DNA from: Allotamlana fucoidanivorans
Lineage (GTDB): Bacteria; Bacteroidota; Bacteroidia; Flavobacteriales; Flavobacteriaceae
DNA length: 64,000 bases
Assembly: GCF_006265225.1 (NCBI RefSeq)
Contig: NZ_VDCS01000014.1
Span: 1-64,000, forward strand
Direction: 5' to 3'
Below the pieces are notes generated by a model that worked only from the letters and a program-made list of their open reading frames with translations, had not been told where the DNA came from and did no database searches. A program made the position numbers and the translations under genes. Each line of letters starts with the position of its first letter. The stretch's first letter is position 1. Positions 8,425 to 16,960 of the stretch are shown here, one piece after another.

Positions 8425-11400
8425 TTAAAAATCAAAGTTTAATCCTAACATCCATTGAGAGGAAATCGGACCTGTATTTTTATCAAGCCCTCTTGCAGCA
8501 ATACCCCCACCTACTTCTGGATTATATCCGGAATACTTGGTAAAAGTTAATGGGTTCTGTGCTCTTACATAAAAACGTAACCTGTTGAATCCCCATCTTT
8601 CTACGGTCTTTTTAGGAATACTGTACCCTAAAGAAACCTGTCTTAATCTTAAGTACGACCCATCTTCCAACCACAAATCACTATATCCCAAGTAGTTATC
8701 ATGTCTTCTTACATCATTTTGATAAGATGGTATTGTAGAGGTGGGATTCGTTTTCTGCCATTGATACAGTAAATCTTTATGCCTTCCAAACCCGTAGGCC
8801 CAAGCGTTAAAACCATTCATAATTTCAGCACCTATTGAAGCATACCAGTTCATTGAAAAATCAAAACTTTTCCAGTTAGCATTAAAAGTATAACCTATTT
8901 CATAGTCTGGTAAACCACTTCCACTGTAAACTCTATCTTCAATATCTAAAGAGCCATCGCCATTTTGATCAATGAATCGTGTATCACCCATTTTAGCACT
9001 TCCTACAATTTGTTGATACTCTGCTAATTTTTCCTCAGTATCAATTATACCATCCGTTCTCCATAAGAAAAATGAAGCAGCCTCATGACCAACGGCTAAG
9101 GCTGTAACTCTAGATTGTTGTGGTGCTCTACCTACCAAACCAAAATCATTAGTTAACAAAAATTCTGTATTGTTATTTATTTTTGTGATTTTATTTTCAT
9201 TGGTAGAAAATGTACCATTCATTCTAAAATTGACCTTACCTATTTTACCTCTGTAGCCAGCGGTTAGTTCAAGACCACTATTAGTCATATTACCAACATT
9301 TAAAACAACTTGCGCATTATTTCCGCCTCCAGTTGATGGTGGAATAAACACAGGAAAAAGCATGTCTTCTTTATCGGCATGGTAATATTCTGCTGAGAAC
9401 GTTATTTTATTCTTTAAGAACCCTAAATCAATACCTATATTACTTTGAGTGGTTGATTCCCAACTTACTACACTATTCACATAGTTTGTTTGAGCCGCTC
9501 CTAAACTCAGTCCACCACCAGAAGTATGGTAATTTAAATCTTGAGTAATCCCTGCTTGAAAGGCATATGACTGAAATCTATCAACCCCTACAGTACCTTG
9601 ACTTAACCTTAATCTAAAATTATTCACGGTTTTCTTATTCCACCACTCTTCTTCTGAGATATTCCATGCCAATGCCACTGATGGGAAGGTTCCCCAATGA
9701 TTAAAGCTTGGGAATTTTGAGGATCCATCACGACGCACACTTGAACTCAATAAATAGCGTCCCTTGTAACCGTATTGCACTCTTCCAAGAATCCCTATGC
9801 GCGTGTCTGTATAGTCAAAACCTGAACTAACACTTTGCGTTCCTGTTGCTCCATTAAGCACTTCTATATTTGGATTAGTGGCTCCATTTCTTCTTGCCGA
9901 AAAAGCCTCACTCGTATTACTCTCAGCAGTTCCAAAAACAGTAAACGTGAATTTGTGATCATCATTTATCTCCTTCTCATAAGTTGCTCCAATTTCAGTA
10001 AGAACATTAGTAGTGAATCTGGTTCGCATATCCACATAACTATCTTCTGGCTGACTTTGTAAACGTGGTGGGTTTTGATTATTATATATTTCTTGATAAG
10101 GTCTAACAATCTTCCCAATATTATTAACCGAAGTTAAACCAAAGTTTCCTGAAAGGCTCAATCCATCAATAATCTCATAGTTCAAATTCAAGGTAGCATT
10201 TGCTCTGGTTGTTTTAAGTACATTTGTGGTACGTAGGCTCTCAATAACCCAACCTAAACGGTTAACATCATCACCTCCTTGATTTAAATCATCAAAATTA
10301 TCAATATTTATACCATTTTGAGTCGGACGATATACGATGGATTGAGACAAGAGAAAGCCTTGAGGAATATCTCTTTTATCTGTATTTAAACCAACACTCG
10401 CCTGAATTCTTAACTTGTTTTTATGATAAACGGTATTTGCTCTTGTATTGAAACGTTTATATCCAGAATTAATTTGCAAACCTTCTTGATTGAAATAACC
10501 TAAATTAACACTATAGGTAATATCTTCTGTTCCTCCAGAAACATTTAGATCATAGTTTTGAACAGGGACATTCTGATTGAAAATCAGGTCATTTATATTA
10601 GTTTCATTTTGAAATTGAAGTGGCTGTTGTTTTATTTGCAAACTTGCTTGATCATCAAACCCGTTATTTACATTTCTGTTTTGAACAATATCAGCATACG
10701 TTTGTTCTAAAGAGTTCATTAAAGGAACAGCTGCATTTCTGTGCTGAATGGCATAACTTGCGTTCAATCTTACCTGTAGCGATCCTGGTTTACCTTGTTT
10801 GGTGGTAATTAATATAACCCCTGTAGCGCCTCTAACCCCATAAACAGCAGTAGAAGCAGCATCTTTTAAAATATTAATAGTTTCAATTTCTGTTGGTGGA
10901 ATTTGCGGATCTCCATTTTGAACCACACCGTCAACTACATATAACGGTGTATTATCTCCTGAAAGTGATGTAATTCCCCTAATTAATATCTGAGCTTCAC
11001 CACCAGGTTCTGAAGATGCTACAACGTTAACCCCTGAAGCTTGCCCTTGAAGAGCTGAAGCCAAATCGGCCGTTACTACCGAAGTAATATCTTCTGCCTT
11101 TACTTGAGTAACCGCACCAGTAACTTCCTGTTTCTTTACCGATCCATACCCAATAACTACTACTTCATCAAGTTCATCTATATCTTCATCAAGAACAACA
11201 TTTACAGTATTTCCTGTAATCTTTATAGATTGCGACTGCATACCAACATAGCTGAACACCAATGTGTTTCCTATGCTCGTACTAATAGAGTAATTACCAT
11301 CAAAGTCAGTAACCGCTCCAGTGCTAGTTCCTTCTACCAAAACCGTAACACCAGGAATTGGCATGCCATCAGTTGCTCCAGTAACGGTACCACTAACAGT

Positions 11401-11502
11401 GACCGACTGCGCAAATACATTTAGGTTACATAGTAATGCTAGCATCAAAGTAAGCCCGCTTTTAACTATGCTTTTTTTAAATAATGTTTGATTAATTTTC
11501 AT
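8425..11502 (-). CDS. susC: SusC/RagA-family TonB-dependent outer-membrane transporter
   Basis: A 1025-residue SusC. It has a signal peptide (about 1-31, ending VFA-QS), a carboxypeptidase-regulatory-like beta domain (about 36-110) and the TonB-box-like DELDEVVVIGYG segment. A plug domain (about 125-235, with VYGVRGATGVILITTK) and a 22-strand barrel with the C-terminal LGLNFDF end follow. It imports oligosaccharides using TonB energy, together with the SusD encoded next. It heads an operon of four genes and is preceded by a 463-bp leader that carries three half-site repeats at 11711-11739. The full length and intact C-terminus suggest it is functional. Confidence 0.97.
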   Translation of the reverse strand: MKINQTLFKKSIVKSGLTLMLALLCNLNVFAQSVTVSGTVTGATDGMPIPGVTVLVEGTSTGAVTDFDGNYSISTSIGNTLVFSYVGMQSQSIKITGNTVNVVLDEDIDELDEVVVIGYGSVKKQEVTGAVTQVKAEDITSVVTADLASALQGQASGVNVVASSEPGGEAQILIRGITSLSGDNTPLYVVDGVVQNGDPQIPPTEIETINILKDAASTAVYGVRGATGVILITTKQGKPGSLQVRLNASYAIQHRNAAVPLMNSLEQTYADIVQNRNVNNGFDDQASLQIKQQPLQFQNETNINDLIFNQNVPVQNYDLNVSGGTEDITYSVNLGYFNQEGLQINSGYKRFNTRANTVYHKNKLRIQASVGLNTDKRDIPQGFLLSQSIVYRPTQNGINIDNFDDLNQGGDDVNRLGWVIESLRTTNVLKTTRANATLNLNYEIIDGLSLSGNFGLTSVNNIGKIVRPYQEIYNNQNPPRLQSQPEDSYVDMRTRFTTNVLTEIGATYEKEINDDHKFTFTVFGTAESNTSEAFSARRNGATNPNIEVLNGATGTQSVSSGFDYTDTRIGILGRVQYGYKGRYLLSSSVRRDGSSKFPSFNHWGTFPSVALAWNISEEEWWNKKTVNNFRLRLSQGTVGVDRFQSYAFQAGITQDLNYHTSGGGLSLGAAQTNYVNSVVSWESTTQSNIGIDLGFLKNKITFSAEYYHADKEDMLFPVFIPPSTGGGNNAQVVLNVGNMTNSGLELTAGYRGKIGKVNFRMNGTFSTNENKITKINNNTEFLLTNDFGLVGRAPQQSRVTALAVGHEAASFFLWRTDGIIDTEEKLAEYQQIVGSAKMGDTRFIDQNGDGSLDIEDRVYSGSGLPDYEIGYTFNANWKSFDFSMNWYASIGAEIMNGFNAWAYGFGRHKDLLYQWQKTNPTSTIPSYQNDVRRHDNYLGYSDLWLEDGSYLRLRQVSLGYSIPKKTVERWGFNRLRFYVRAQNPLTFTKYSGYNPEVGGGIAARGLDKNTGPISSQWMLGLNFDF

Positions 11503-11710
11503 TTAGTTAATTTGTTTTACTTAAACTATTTAGTTCTTCCTTTTACATTGAATATCAAGAATTAGAAAAAGCTTCTAGCTTGTATTCAAAAAATTGGCTT
11601 TAACGTAGTTAAGCTTAGTTTTCATTTTATATTGTTGTAGTTAATTTTATCATATCTTATGACATGACTATACAAAGAGACAACAAAACAGAAGATTTCT
11701 TTTTATGGCA

Positions 11711-11739
11711 TTTATCCTGTTCTTACCCTATTTTATCCT
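11711..11739 (-). promoter_or_regulatory. Candidate AraC-type operator: triple half-site array upstream of susC
   Basis: Plus-strand half-sites TTTATCCT (11711-11718), CTTACCCT (11722-11729) and TTTATCCT (11732-11739). The outer two are identical and lie 21 nt apart. The middle one is about one helical turn from each. In the direction of transcription they read AGGATAAA, AGGGTAAG, AGGATAAA. This is the strongest version of the motif found in seven PUL leaders. Confidence 0.6.
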
Positions 11740-11848
11740 ATATCTTAACCAAATGTTAAATTTTGTGGTTTGACATAAATATGGCATGGCAAAATAGAGC
11801 AGTAACATTAAAATTTTATGGATAGAATTATGACACAAAAGATTATTT

Positions 11849-11879
11849 GTCTACTTATTTTTTTCAAAAAAAAGTAGAC
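11849..11879 (-). repeat. Hairpin-forming inverted repeat between sulfatase and susC
   Basis: GTCTACTT (11849-11856) pairs with AAGTAGAC (11872-11879). The interior T and A runs extend the stem past one A-A mismatch. It lies after the sulfatase terminator and before the operator array. It may be a second terminator or an RNA stem; nothing else supports a function. Confidence 0.5.
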
Positions 11880-11898
11880 TATTTAGTGTTGGGTTTAA

Positions 11899-11933
11899 AA
11901 CAAACAAGGCGCCTTAACCAATTAAGACACCTT
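11899..11933 (-). terminator. Terminator of the sulfatase gene upstream of susC
   Basis: On the minus strand, AAGGTGTCTTAA pairs with TTAAGGCGCCTT around a TTGG loop (12 pairs, two of them G-T). A T-rich stretch follows. It isolates susC transcription from the sulfatase. Confidence 0.8.
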
Positions 11934-11965
11934 ACAACTTTAAACTAAATAATTATGAATATAAA

Positions 11966-13621
11966 CTATATCTCTGCCAAGTTTCCTTTCCAGCCTTTAT
12001 TAAACTGGTTAATTAACTCTTTAACTACATCTGGATAATCTTCAGCAATATTTTTTGTTTCTTTTGGATCATTTTCATGGTCAAAAAGCTCAACAAACAC
12101 AGGTTCTTTTTCAGGGTTTATATAATCTTTCCAAATAACGGCTCTGTACTTGTCTGTTCTCATACCATATCCCATTAATCTCTTTTCAAACAAATCTCTA
12201 TTCCATTTATCACCTTGTTGTTTTTTAATTTTAGCCTCAACTTCTTCAATAAGTGGGCCAAAATAGGTTTCTCGCATTCCTTGAGATAGCGGATTTGCTG
12301 CCCATTCTCTTAAAGCTGGGTTTGGAAACTGACTAAACACCGCTTTTTTCCATTTTTTTTCAGGGTTATCAAGTAAGGGCATAAAACTTTGTCCTTCTAA
12401 ATGTGATGGCAGCTCAAGACCTGCAAGCTCACAAAGGGTTGGGTACATATCTACCAATTCAACTAAGGCTTCTGAGGTTTTTCCTCGACTTCCTTTTGGC
12501 ATATCGGGTGTCCAAATCATTAAGGGAACGCGTGTAGCTATTTCATAATTTGTAGCTTTTCCCCAAATACCCATATCACCAAGATGCCAACCATGATCAC
12601 TCCAAACCATAATAATAGTATTATCTCTCACTCCAGCTTCGTCAAGCGCATTAATCATTTTACCTATTTGAGCATCTACATAAGACACACAAGCTAAATA
12701 AGCATGTTTTAGAGTTCTAGCCATGTCATCATCAATAGGTCCTTTTTTCGGAATTCCGTATCTGGCACGTAATTCAAAGGATGGATGCAAGCCCATAGCA
12801 GCTCCATTCTCTGGTCCAGACGTTTGATCTGCCAACGTGATGTTTTCTGGATTATACAAATCCCAATATTTTTTAGGCGCTAACCAATCTAAATGTGGCT
12901 TTTTCATTCCCATTCCTAAAAAGAAAGGCTTATCAGGATTTTTCTCTAGCATATCCTTAAGTGTCGCAATAGCCAACGCAGCATTGTACCCATCTTCATA
13001 AAACGTATCTGGAACATCTGCCTTTTCATAAGCAGGTCCCTTTCCTAAACCATTACGTGGCGCATTCGGCCCATATTTAGCAATCATATCAGCCTGATTT
13101 TTTCTAAACATCTCTTGATTTTCCTTTAAAGCAAAACCACCTGGTGTTTTAGACATCTCTACAGTCATTTTATCCTCTGCTGGTGTTCTACTCCAAGAAA
13201 CATCTAAATCTGCAAAAGCAGGTTTATGGAAAATTTTACCTGTATGCACGGCTTCATATCCATTTTGGATAAAATGTTGAGACAAGGTTACTATATCTGG
13301 GTTAGCTTCTCTAAAATAAGTAAAGTTTTCAATGACATTTATGGTTTCTGGTCTTGCTCCTGTCATTAAACTAGCTCTTGACGGACTGCAAATGGCTTCT
13401 TGACAATAGGCTCTATTAAACTTTAGGCCATCACTTGCCAAAGCATCTAGGTTGGGCGTTATGGCAATTTCGGAACCATAAGCACCAATTTCTGGACGTA
13501 AATCATCAATGGCTATAAATAATATGTTTGGTTTTTTGGAAACTACCTCTGTTTGCTCTTGTTTTGATTTACAACCGCTCAAAACAATGAGTAATACTAC
13601 TATGATTTTAAAAAATTTCAT
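11966..13621 (-). CDS. Formylglycine-dependent sulfatase (S1, iduronate-2-sulfatase-like), lipoprotein
   Basis: A 551-residue type I sulfatase with a lipoprotein signal ending at Cys17. The metal-binding IDD lies at residues 38-40. The maturation motif CSPSR starts at C78, the Cys converted to formylglycine. The later WSDHGWHLGD region carries the conserved metal and catalytic residues. The layout resembles iduronate-2-sulfatase-type S1 members such as S1_7, a group known from carrageenan PULs. It is clearly paralogous to the sulfatase at 21913-23565 over its whole length. It is probably periplasmic or membrane-anchored and removes sulfate esters from galactan oligosaccharides; the position specificity is unknown. 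It has its own leader with a half-site pair (13701/13722) and its own terminator. Confidence 0.93.
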   Translation of the reverse strand: MKFFKIIVVLLIVLSGCKSKQEQTEVVSKKPNILFIAIDDLRPEIGAYGSEIAITPNLDALASDGLKFNRAYCQEAICSPSRASLMTGARPETINVIENFTYFREANPDIVTLSQHFIQNGYEAVHTGKIFHKPAFADLDVSWSRTPAEDKMTVEMSKTPGGFALKENQEMFRKNQADMIAKYGPNAPRNGLGKGPAYEKADVPDTFYEDGYNAALAIATLKDMLEKNPDKPFFLGMGMKKPHLDWLAPKKYWDLYNPENITLADQTSGPENGAAMGLHPSFELRARYGIPKKGPIDDDMARTLKHAYLACVSYVDAQIGKMINALDEAGVRDNTIIMVWSDHGWHLGDMGIWGKATNYEIATRVPLMIWTPDMPKGSRGKTSEALVELVDMYPTLCELAGLELPSHLEGQSFMPLLDNPEKKWKKAVFSQFPNPALREWAANPLSQGMRETYFGPLIEEVEAKIKKQQGDKWNRDLFEKRLMGYGMRTDKYRAVIWKDYINPEKEPVFVELFDHENDPKETKNIAEDYPDVVKELINQFNKGWKGNLAEI

Positions 13622-13700
13622 AAAATATGTGTTTTCTAATTTTATTCTATAATAACCTTACCGCAAATTATAAAAATAAGGACAATACAAATTACTTTAT

Positions 13701-13729
13701 TATACCTTAAACCTCCACTAATTTACCTT
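13701..13729 (-). promoter_or_regulatory. Candidate AraC-type operator upstream of sulfatase
   Basis: Plus-strand half-sites TATACCTT (13701-13708) and TTTACCTT (13722-13729) lie 21 nt apart, 80-108 nt upstream of the ATG at 13621. The first differs by one base from the second. A further TTTACTAA begins 10 nt on, similar to the triple array at susC. This is the weakest of the seven pairs. Confidence 0.4.
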
Positions 13730-13762
13730 GTTTTACTAACCTTGTAAGTAAACCTTAAAAAA

Positions 13763-15175
13763 CTAACTTTTATACTTAAAACGTAAAAACCATAACGATA
13801 AAACTAACGCAACCAATATACCCACTAAACACGACCATTTATAAGGAAGCCTAAAACCTTCAGGAGCAACCAAAATATAGGTAATCACAACTGCTGTCAT
13901 AAATGCTGAAGGCATTAAAATAAACCAAACTGTTTTTCCTTCTTGCTTTACATAAACTGCTATAGCCCAAAGTACAACAGTAGCAAGCATTTGATTAGAC
14001 CACCCAAAGTAACGCCAAATAATAGCAAAATCTATTTGAGTTAAGCCAAATGCTATTATAAAGATTGGAATGGTAACTAAGAAACGCTTCCATATTATAG
14101 ATTGGTTAAAACCAAAAGAATCTGCAATGGTTAATCGCGCACTTCTAAAGGCAGTATCTCCCGATGTAATAGGTGCGGCCACGACACCAAAAATTGCCAA
14201 TATACCACCTATTTTCCCCAGAGTAGTATTACATATTATATTGACTACCCAAGCTGCATTGTGACCTTCTTCGGCCATAGTTTTTCCTAGTGCTTCAACA
14301 CCTCCAAAAAATGACATAGCAATAGCCGCCCAAACTAAGGCTACAATGCCTTCTGTAATCATAGCACCAAAAAAAACCTTTTTTCCTTGCAACTCATTAG
14401 AAACACATCGTGCCATTAAAGGCGATTGTGTAGAATGAAATCCTGAAATAGCACCACAGGCTATTGTGATAAAAAGTAGTGGAAAAACAGGATAGGTTTC
14501 TGGATCTGCGTGTAGATTTCTTAAATTTTGAATTGTCAATTCTGGTATGGTATATTCCTGAAAAAGCAGCGCAAAAAACAACCCTAAAGCCATGATCAAA
14601 AGAGAGAAACCAAACAGCGGATATATTTTTCCTATAAGTTTATCAATTGGAATAAGAGTGGCTAATAAATAGTACACAAAAATAACTAGAACTAAAATTG
14701 TACCACTCACACCTGTTAGCTCCTGCAGTATAGTAGCTGGTCCTTTCACAAAAACAACCCCAACTAAAATTAATAACACTACAGAGAAGATACGCATGAA
14801 GTATTTTATTCCTTTTCCAAGGTACTGCCCTACAATTTCGGGTATACTTTCACCGCCATGTCTTATAGACAACATTCCTGAAAAATAATCATGGACGGCA
14901 CCAGCAAAAATAGATCCGAAGACAATCCATAAAAAAGCTACGGGTCCCCATAGGGCTCCTGCAATGGCTCCAAAAATAGGTCCAAGACCAGCAATATTTA
15001 AAAACTGAATCAAAAAAATTTTTCCTAACGGTAATGGTACAAAATCAACACCATCCTCCTTTGATATAGCTGGTGTAACTCTGTTTGGGTCCGCATTAAA
15101 TTTGCGCTCTATATAGTTGCCATATATAAAATAGCCTAATACTAAAACCAGTATACTTGTAATAAAACTAATCAT
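13763..15175 (-). CDS. CstA-family carbon-starvation / pyruvate-type transporter (short form)
   Basis: A 470-residue polytopic membrane protein with CstA-family marks: an N-terminal GYFIYG and the stretch NIAGLGPIFGAIAGALWGP. HDYFSGMLSIRHGGESIPE and CGAISGFHSTQSPLMARC follow. It is shorter than E. coli CstA (about 700 residues), as is usual for the Bacteroidota version. Characterised relatives move pyruvate or peptides. Its ATG overlaps the stop of the preceding sodium:solute symporter by 4 nt (ATGA), so the two are translationally coupled. In a pathway that makes pyruvate from anhydrogalactose, a pyruvate-handling transporter is plausible, but the substrate is unproven. Confidence 0.88.
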   Translation of the reverse strand: MISFITSILVLVLGYFIYGNYIERKFNADPNRVTPAISKEDGVDFVPLPLGKIFLIQFLNIAGLGPIFGAIAGALWGPVAFLWIVFGSIFAGAVHDYFSGMLSIRHGGESIPEIVGQYLGKGIKYFMRIFSVVLLILVGVVFVKGPATILQELTGVSGTILVLVIFVYYLLATLIPIDKLIGKIYPLFGFSLLIMALGLFFALLFQEYTIPELTIQNLRNLHADPETYPVFPLLFITIACGAISGFHSTQSPLMARCVSNELQGKKVFFGAMITEGIVALVWAAIAMSFFGGVEALGKTMAEEGHNAAWVVNIICNTTLGKIGGILAIFGVVAAPITSGDTAFRSARLTIADSFGFNQSIIWKRFLVTIPIFIIAFGLTQIDFAIIWRYFGWSNQMLATVVLWAIAVYVKQEGKTVWFILMPSAFMTAVVITYILVAPEGFRLPYKWSCLVGILVALVLSLWFLRFKYKS

Positions 15176-16896
15176 AATTTATCTTGCTTAAGTTTTCTTT
15201 TTAACAGAAAAAAAGTTGCTACCGATAACCCAAAAAGCAGGCATGAAAAAATGAGCAATACTTTCATTTCTGTGGTATTAATGAATGCTAAAATAAGCAT
15301 CATAAATCCTATGATTGCCAACGTATACATAACCATCTTGGTAGGCAAACTAGAAGACTCTACAACCTCTAAGGCTTGAAATTTATCTTTAGATTTTTGA
15401 ACACTTATGCTTTTTGGATTGGTCTCTTTTATTGTAAATTCTAAAATAATGAGAATAATTAACGGAACTAAAATTCCAACCGTTAAATCTGCTATTCTCA
15501 TGTTACTAACTACCCATTTAGAAATTGGTTGTAATATTTCAAAACTTGATAGAAAACCATCCTGAGTCAATCCAAACTTAACCACTGCGGCCGCTAAAAA
15601 ACCTATCATTGTGGTTCCCCACACAGCTTTTATTCCTATTTTCTTTGAAAATAATCCCCAAATAGTAGGTAACACTAATGGACCTGTGAGTAATGTGGTT
15701 AAATCAATTATAAATCGCGCATACCCATATCTAGGGATAAGCAAAGCTCCTGCAATAACAATACCCCCTAATAAAATGGTGAAAATTCGGCCAACAAAAA
15801 CCAGTTGTTTTTCACTGGCGTTTTTATTAAACATTCTTTGATACACCTCTGTGGTAAAGGCGCCCGCAAATACATTGAGTTGAGATGTAGCCGCACTGGC
15901 TGTAGCCGAGGCCATTGCAGCTATCATTAATCCCATCATACCAGCAGGAAGTACTAAGTTGCAAGCCAAAATATAGGCCTGCTCTACATCTTGCCCAGGT
16001 TGAATAGTTCTATACACCAATGCAGGAAGCATCCAAAAAATAGGACTGATTAAATACATAGCACCAAAAATGTAAGCTGCCTTTTTAGCATCCTTAGGAC
16101 TTGGTACACATGTATAACGCTGTACAAATGCCCACTCGCCTCCTATTTTAAAGAAGTGAATTATAACCCACCCTGCTAAAAACCACCATGTAAAATCGGA
16201 TGCTACAGGAGATAAAAAGCCTTCGGGAGCCTTATCAAGAAAAGCACTCCACCCACCTGCTTTAGATAAAATTAAAGGAACTACAAAAATGACCGAAATA
16301 ACAAGAATTACAAACTGTAGCACGTCTGTCACTAAAACGGCCCAAAGTCCACCAGAAAAGGTGATTACAATAACAATTAAACATAAAACCACCGATGTAA
16401 ATGGCACAGAAAGTAATCCCGTTTCAGGATCAACCAATAAATGGCCTTCAGGCAATGGCATCAAAGCGCAAACAATTTTTGAAAGTGCATATATAGCCCC
16501 TCCAACCGCAAATATACCAAAGGTACCTTGAAACCATGTGTAAAATTGCACAATAGAACCACCAAAGCGCAATTGTAAAAACTCGGAAGCTGAATTTACA
16601 CCAAGCTTACGCCAATAACCTGCTAAAAAGTACCCTACCAGAAGTGCGGCAATACCATAACACATATTTATGGCTACAGCAACAAAACCATATTGATACG
16701 CTATACCTCCCCAAACAACAAATGTACCTGCTGAAAAAATTGTCATAAAGCCAGATAATCCAGATACCCACCAAGGGGATTGCCCGCCTGCTGCGAACAT
16801 ATCTTTAGAGTTTTTCATTTTACTAGCAAGAATCATTCCTGCCGTTACTACTCCTAGCATATATAGAATAATGACTACATAGTCGGCCGTTTGCAT
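15172..16896 (-). CDS. Sodium:solute symporter (SSS family), candidate sugar transporter
   Basis: A 574-residue inner-membrane protein with about 13-14 hydrophobic segments. It has the SSS-family signature in the first half (GGQSPWWVSGLSGFMTIFSAG, here split as GGQSPWWVSG and LSGFMTIFSAG). The residues ASATASAATSQLNVFAG of helix 8 are also present. SSS members in PULs typically import monosaccharides or sugar acids with sodium. The start codon lies only 12 nt downstream of a long TTAG repeat tract. The gene is coupled to cstA by a 4-nt overlap. A transported monosaccharide such as galactose or anhydrogalactose is the inferred cargo. Confidence 0.9.
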   Translation of the reverse strand: MQTADYVVIILYMLGVVTAGMILASKMKNSKDMFAAGGQSPWWVSGLSGFMTIFSAGTFVVWGGIAYQYGFVAVAINMCYGIAALLVGYFLAGYWRKLGVNSASEFLQLRFGGSIVQFYTWFQGTFGIFAVGGAIYALSKIVCALMPLPEGHLLVDPETGLLSVPFTSVVLCLIVIVITFSGGLWAVLVTDVLQFVILVISVIFVVPLILSKAGGWSAFLDKAPEGFLSPVASDFTWWFLAGWVIIHFFKIGGEWAFVQRYTCVPSPKDAKKAAYIFGAMYLISPIFWMLPALVYRTIQPGQDVEQAYILACNLVLPAGMMGLMIAAMASATASAATSQLNVFAGAFTTEVYQRMFNKNASEKQLVFVGRIFTILLGGIVIAGALLIPRYGYARFIIDLTTLLTGPLVLPTIWGLFSKKIGIKAVWGTTMIGFLAAAVVKFGLTQDGFLSSFEILQPISKWVVSNMRIADLTVGILVPLIILIILEFTIKETNPKSISVQKSKDKFQALEVVESSSLPTKMVMYTLAIIGFMMLILAFINTTEMKVLLIFSCLLFGLSVATFFLLKRKLKQDKL

Positions 16897-16908
16897 TTTA
16901 GTTTAAGT

Positions 16909-16955
<47 letters not shown>

Positions 16956-16960
16956 GCCTA

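Larger units (their letters stand above)
11503..11965. other. Leader region of the SusCD operon
   Basis: No gene is seen in these 463 bp. They hold the terminator of the upstream sulfatase (11899-11933), a second strong hairpin (11849-11879), and a triple half-site array (11711-11739) about 210-237 nt before the susC ATG. About 200 nt of AT-rich untranslated leader follow. I could not find a convincing TAnnTTTG promoter element, which would fit an activator-dependent promoter. Confidence 0.6.

Noticed and set aside
13763-15175. Truncated CstA pseudogene
   Set aside because: The short length is usual for Bacteroidota homologs, and the frame and membrane segments are intact.
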